Below, in pieces: positions 6,325 through 6,743 of a stretch of 6,743 nucleotides of DNA. This DNA comes from Halobacteriovoraceae bacterium. GTDB lineage: Bacteria > Bdellovibrionota > Bacteriovoracia > Bacteriovoracales > Bacteriovoracaceae. Position 1 is the first letter of the stretch, and every line of letters begins with the position of its first letter. The DNA lies in the NCBI GenBank assembly GCA_018663815.1, contig JABJPQ010000263.1, forward strand, positions 1 through 6,743, in the 5' to 3' direction. The translations under genes were made by a program, and so were the position numbers. The notes below the pieces were generated by a model. That model did not search any database and was not told where the DNA came from. It worked only from the letters and a program-made list of their open reading frames with translations.

Positions 6325-6410
6325 GCACGGGTGGTGGAATGGTAGACACGCTACGTTGAGGTCGTAGAGCCCGCAAGGGTGTGAGGGTTCAAGTCCCTTC
6401 TCGTGCACCA
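6325..6410 (+). tRNA. tRNA-Leu (anticodon GAG)
   Basis: An 86-nt class II tRNA. The acceptor stem gcacggg (6325-6331) pairs with ctcgtgc (6400-6406) with one G-U pair; the discriminator is A and CCA is encoded (6408-6410). The anticodon stem ctacg/cgtag (6351-6355, 6363-6367) encloses ttGAGgt, anticodon GAG at 6358-6360, reading CUC and CUU. The variable arm at 6368-6382 has a CCC/GGG stem, as expected for leucine. The T arm is gaggg-ttcaagt-ccctt (6383-6399). All parts are intact. Confidence 0.97.
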
Positions 6411-6423
6411 TTATTACAAGTCC

Positions 6424-6480
6424 TCGAACCAACATTTTTAGAAAATTTTTTAGGAATTCCTAAAAACTCAACTGGTTCGA
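6424..6480. repeat. Nested palindrome downstream of tRNA-Leu
   Basis: A perfect 20-bp palindrome (6447-6466, centred on GAATTC, with T5 and A5 ends) lies inside a perfect 8-bp inverted repeat, tcgaacca (6424-6431) and tggttcga (6473-6480). A further ttggttc at 6524-6530 can also pair with gaaccaa at 6426-6432. As RNA it could fold into a two-tier hairpin; as DNA it could be a dimeric protein or recombinase site. It starts 14 bases past the tRNA end. Confidence 0.6.
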
Positions 6481-6490
6481 TGACAGGCTC

Positions 6491-6521
6491 AAAAAAGGAA
6501 TCCTCTAAGGATTCCTTTTTT
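6491..6521 (+). terminator. Bidirectional intrinsic terminator after tRNA-Leu
   Basis: aaaaaaggaatcc (6491-6503) and ggattcctttttt (6509-6521) form a perfect 13-bp stem around the 5-nt loop tctaa, with six T on the right and six A on the left. It can therefore act on transcripts from either side: the tRNA from the left, and any leftward transcript from beyond 6522. Confidence 0.88.
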
Positions 6522-6674
6522 ATTTGGTTCCGCCCCACATGATAATAAATTATAGCTCCTTTTTCGCTTATTTCAATCTTTGCAACGAGCTTTTTAATCA
6601 TCGGCTCTTCTCGGATCGTAGTGGGAAACAATGAATCAAGACTAATTCGATAAAGTAAGCACAAGCTCATTTTC

Positions 6675-6683
6675 TGATAAAAT
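6675..6683 (+). promoter_or_regulatory. Candidate extended -10 for the gene starting at 6722
   Basis: TG-A-TAAAAT (6675-6683) is an extended -10 with five of six consensus bases. No good -35 is seen. The start point would be near 6690, leaving about 32 nt before the ATG. Confidence 0.38.
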
Positions 6684-6710
6684 AACTTTGCGAAAAACAA
6701 TTTTATTAAA

Positions 6711-6716
6711 AAGGAG
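6711..6716 (+). promoter_or_regulatory. Shine-Dalgarno AAGGAG of the gene at the right edge
   Basis: AAGGAG, extended to AAGGAGAG, ends 5 nt before ATG 6722-6724. It is among the best ribosome binding sites in the window and is the main support for a gene starting there. Confidence 0.65.
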
Positions 6717-6721
6717 AGCTT

Positions 6722-6743
6722 ATGCTTACGACTAAGATTACCA
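6722..6743 (+). CDS. Start of a rightward gene, truncated by the window edge
   Basis: Only seven codons are visible, giving MLTTKIT. The start is supported by the strong Shine-Dalgarno and by a candidate promoter upstream. Nothing can be said about function. If real, its control region occupies the sequence in which the leftward recombinase-like frame would need its N-terminal part. Confidence 0.55.

Larger units (their letters stand above)
6389..6670 (-). pseudogene. Remnant resembling a large serine recombinase C-terminus
   Basis: A leftward frame, open from the right edge of the window to a TGA at 6391-6389 inside the tRNA. The part encoded at about 6649-6521 (LFPTTIREEP, MIKKLVAKIEIS, GAIIYYHVGRNQIK) resembles the end of large serine recombinases, where a short helix with E/R-rich residues is followed by the LxxKIEI strand and a YYxxG strand. 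No catalytic domain, zinc ribbon or credible start is present: bases to the right encode nothing recombinase-like, contain the promoter region of the rightward gene at 6722, and no Shine-Dalgarno precedes the ATG at 6670. The frame left of about 6521 runs through the terminator, palindrome and tRNA, so it is read-through, not protein. I infer a fossil of an integrated element next to a tRNA. It could instead be a chance frame; family recognition is from memory. Confidence 0.35.

Noticed and set aside
6473..6480. tggttcga as a T-arm fragment or duplicated tRNA 3' end (att site)
   Set aside because: It matches the general T-loop pattern but has no pairing T stem, no acceptor sequence and no CCA, and it does not repeat the tRNA-Leu 3' end.
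1..6743. CRISPR array, insertion sequence, rRNA or replication origin
   Set aside because: No regularly spaced direct repeats, no transposase with terminal inverted repeats, no rRNA-like segment and no DnaA-box cluster were seen.

Overview
The window is strongly AT-rich and gene-dense, and looks like a chromosomal segment from a Gram-negative bacterium. It encodes a lipoprotein with a classical lipobox, a Sec-secreted cysteine-rich protein, an AmpG-type muropeptide permease of the inner membrane, and mostly strong AGGAG-type ribosome binding sites. Low GC plus AmpG plus small repeat-containing exported proteins made me think of the Bdellovibrionota/Bacteriovorax-like bacteria. That is an impression from sequence style only; no phylogenetic marker is present.

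Layout, left to right: (1) The 3' part of a short unrecognised gene (1-252, +), then an imperfect hairpin. (2) An ankyrin-repeat lipoprotein (367-1530, +). It runs tail to tail, with interlocked stop codons, into (3) a leftward cluster transcribed from about 3662 down to 1527: a TVP38/TMEM64 (VTT) membrane protein, a YggU/DUF167 protein starting directly after its stop, and a complete cytosine-C5 DNA methyltransferase. (4) A divergent promoter region (3663-3778) with a good extended -10 promoter feeding (5) a small secreted protein made of four tandem Cys-x25/24-Cys repeats (3779-4282, +). This again interlocks its stop with (6) a leftward HNH endonuclease-fold protein (4279-4782, -). (7) A divergent spacer with a candidate promoter for ampG. 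(8) The AmpG-family transporter (4934-6238, +). (9) A complete tRNA-Leu(GAG) with encoded CCA (6325-6410), a long palindromic element and a textbook bidirectional intrinsic terminator (6491-6521). (10) A leftward frame that looks like the C-terminal scrap of a large serine recombinase. (11) The first seven codons of a rightward gene with an excellent Shine-Dalgarno, running off the window at 6743.

Most genes look like ordinary chromosomal functions: peptidoglycan recycling (AmpG), DNA methylation without an adjacent restriction enzyme, and small conserved proteins. The parts I cannot explain by known families are the cysteine-repeat secreted protein and the palindrome/recombinase-fossil region behind the tRNA. 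I do not see convincing evidence for a complete new multi-gene defence or mobile system here.
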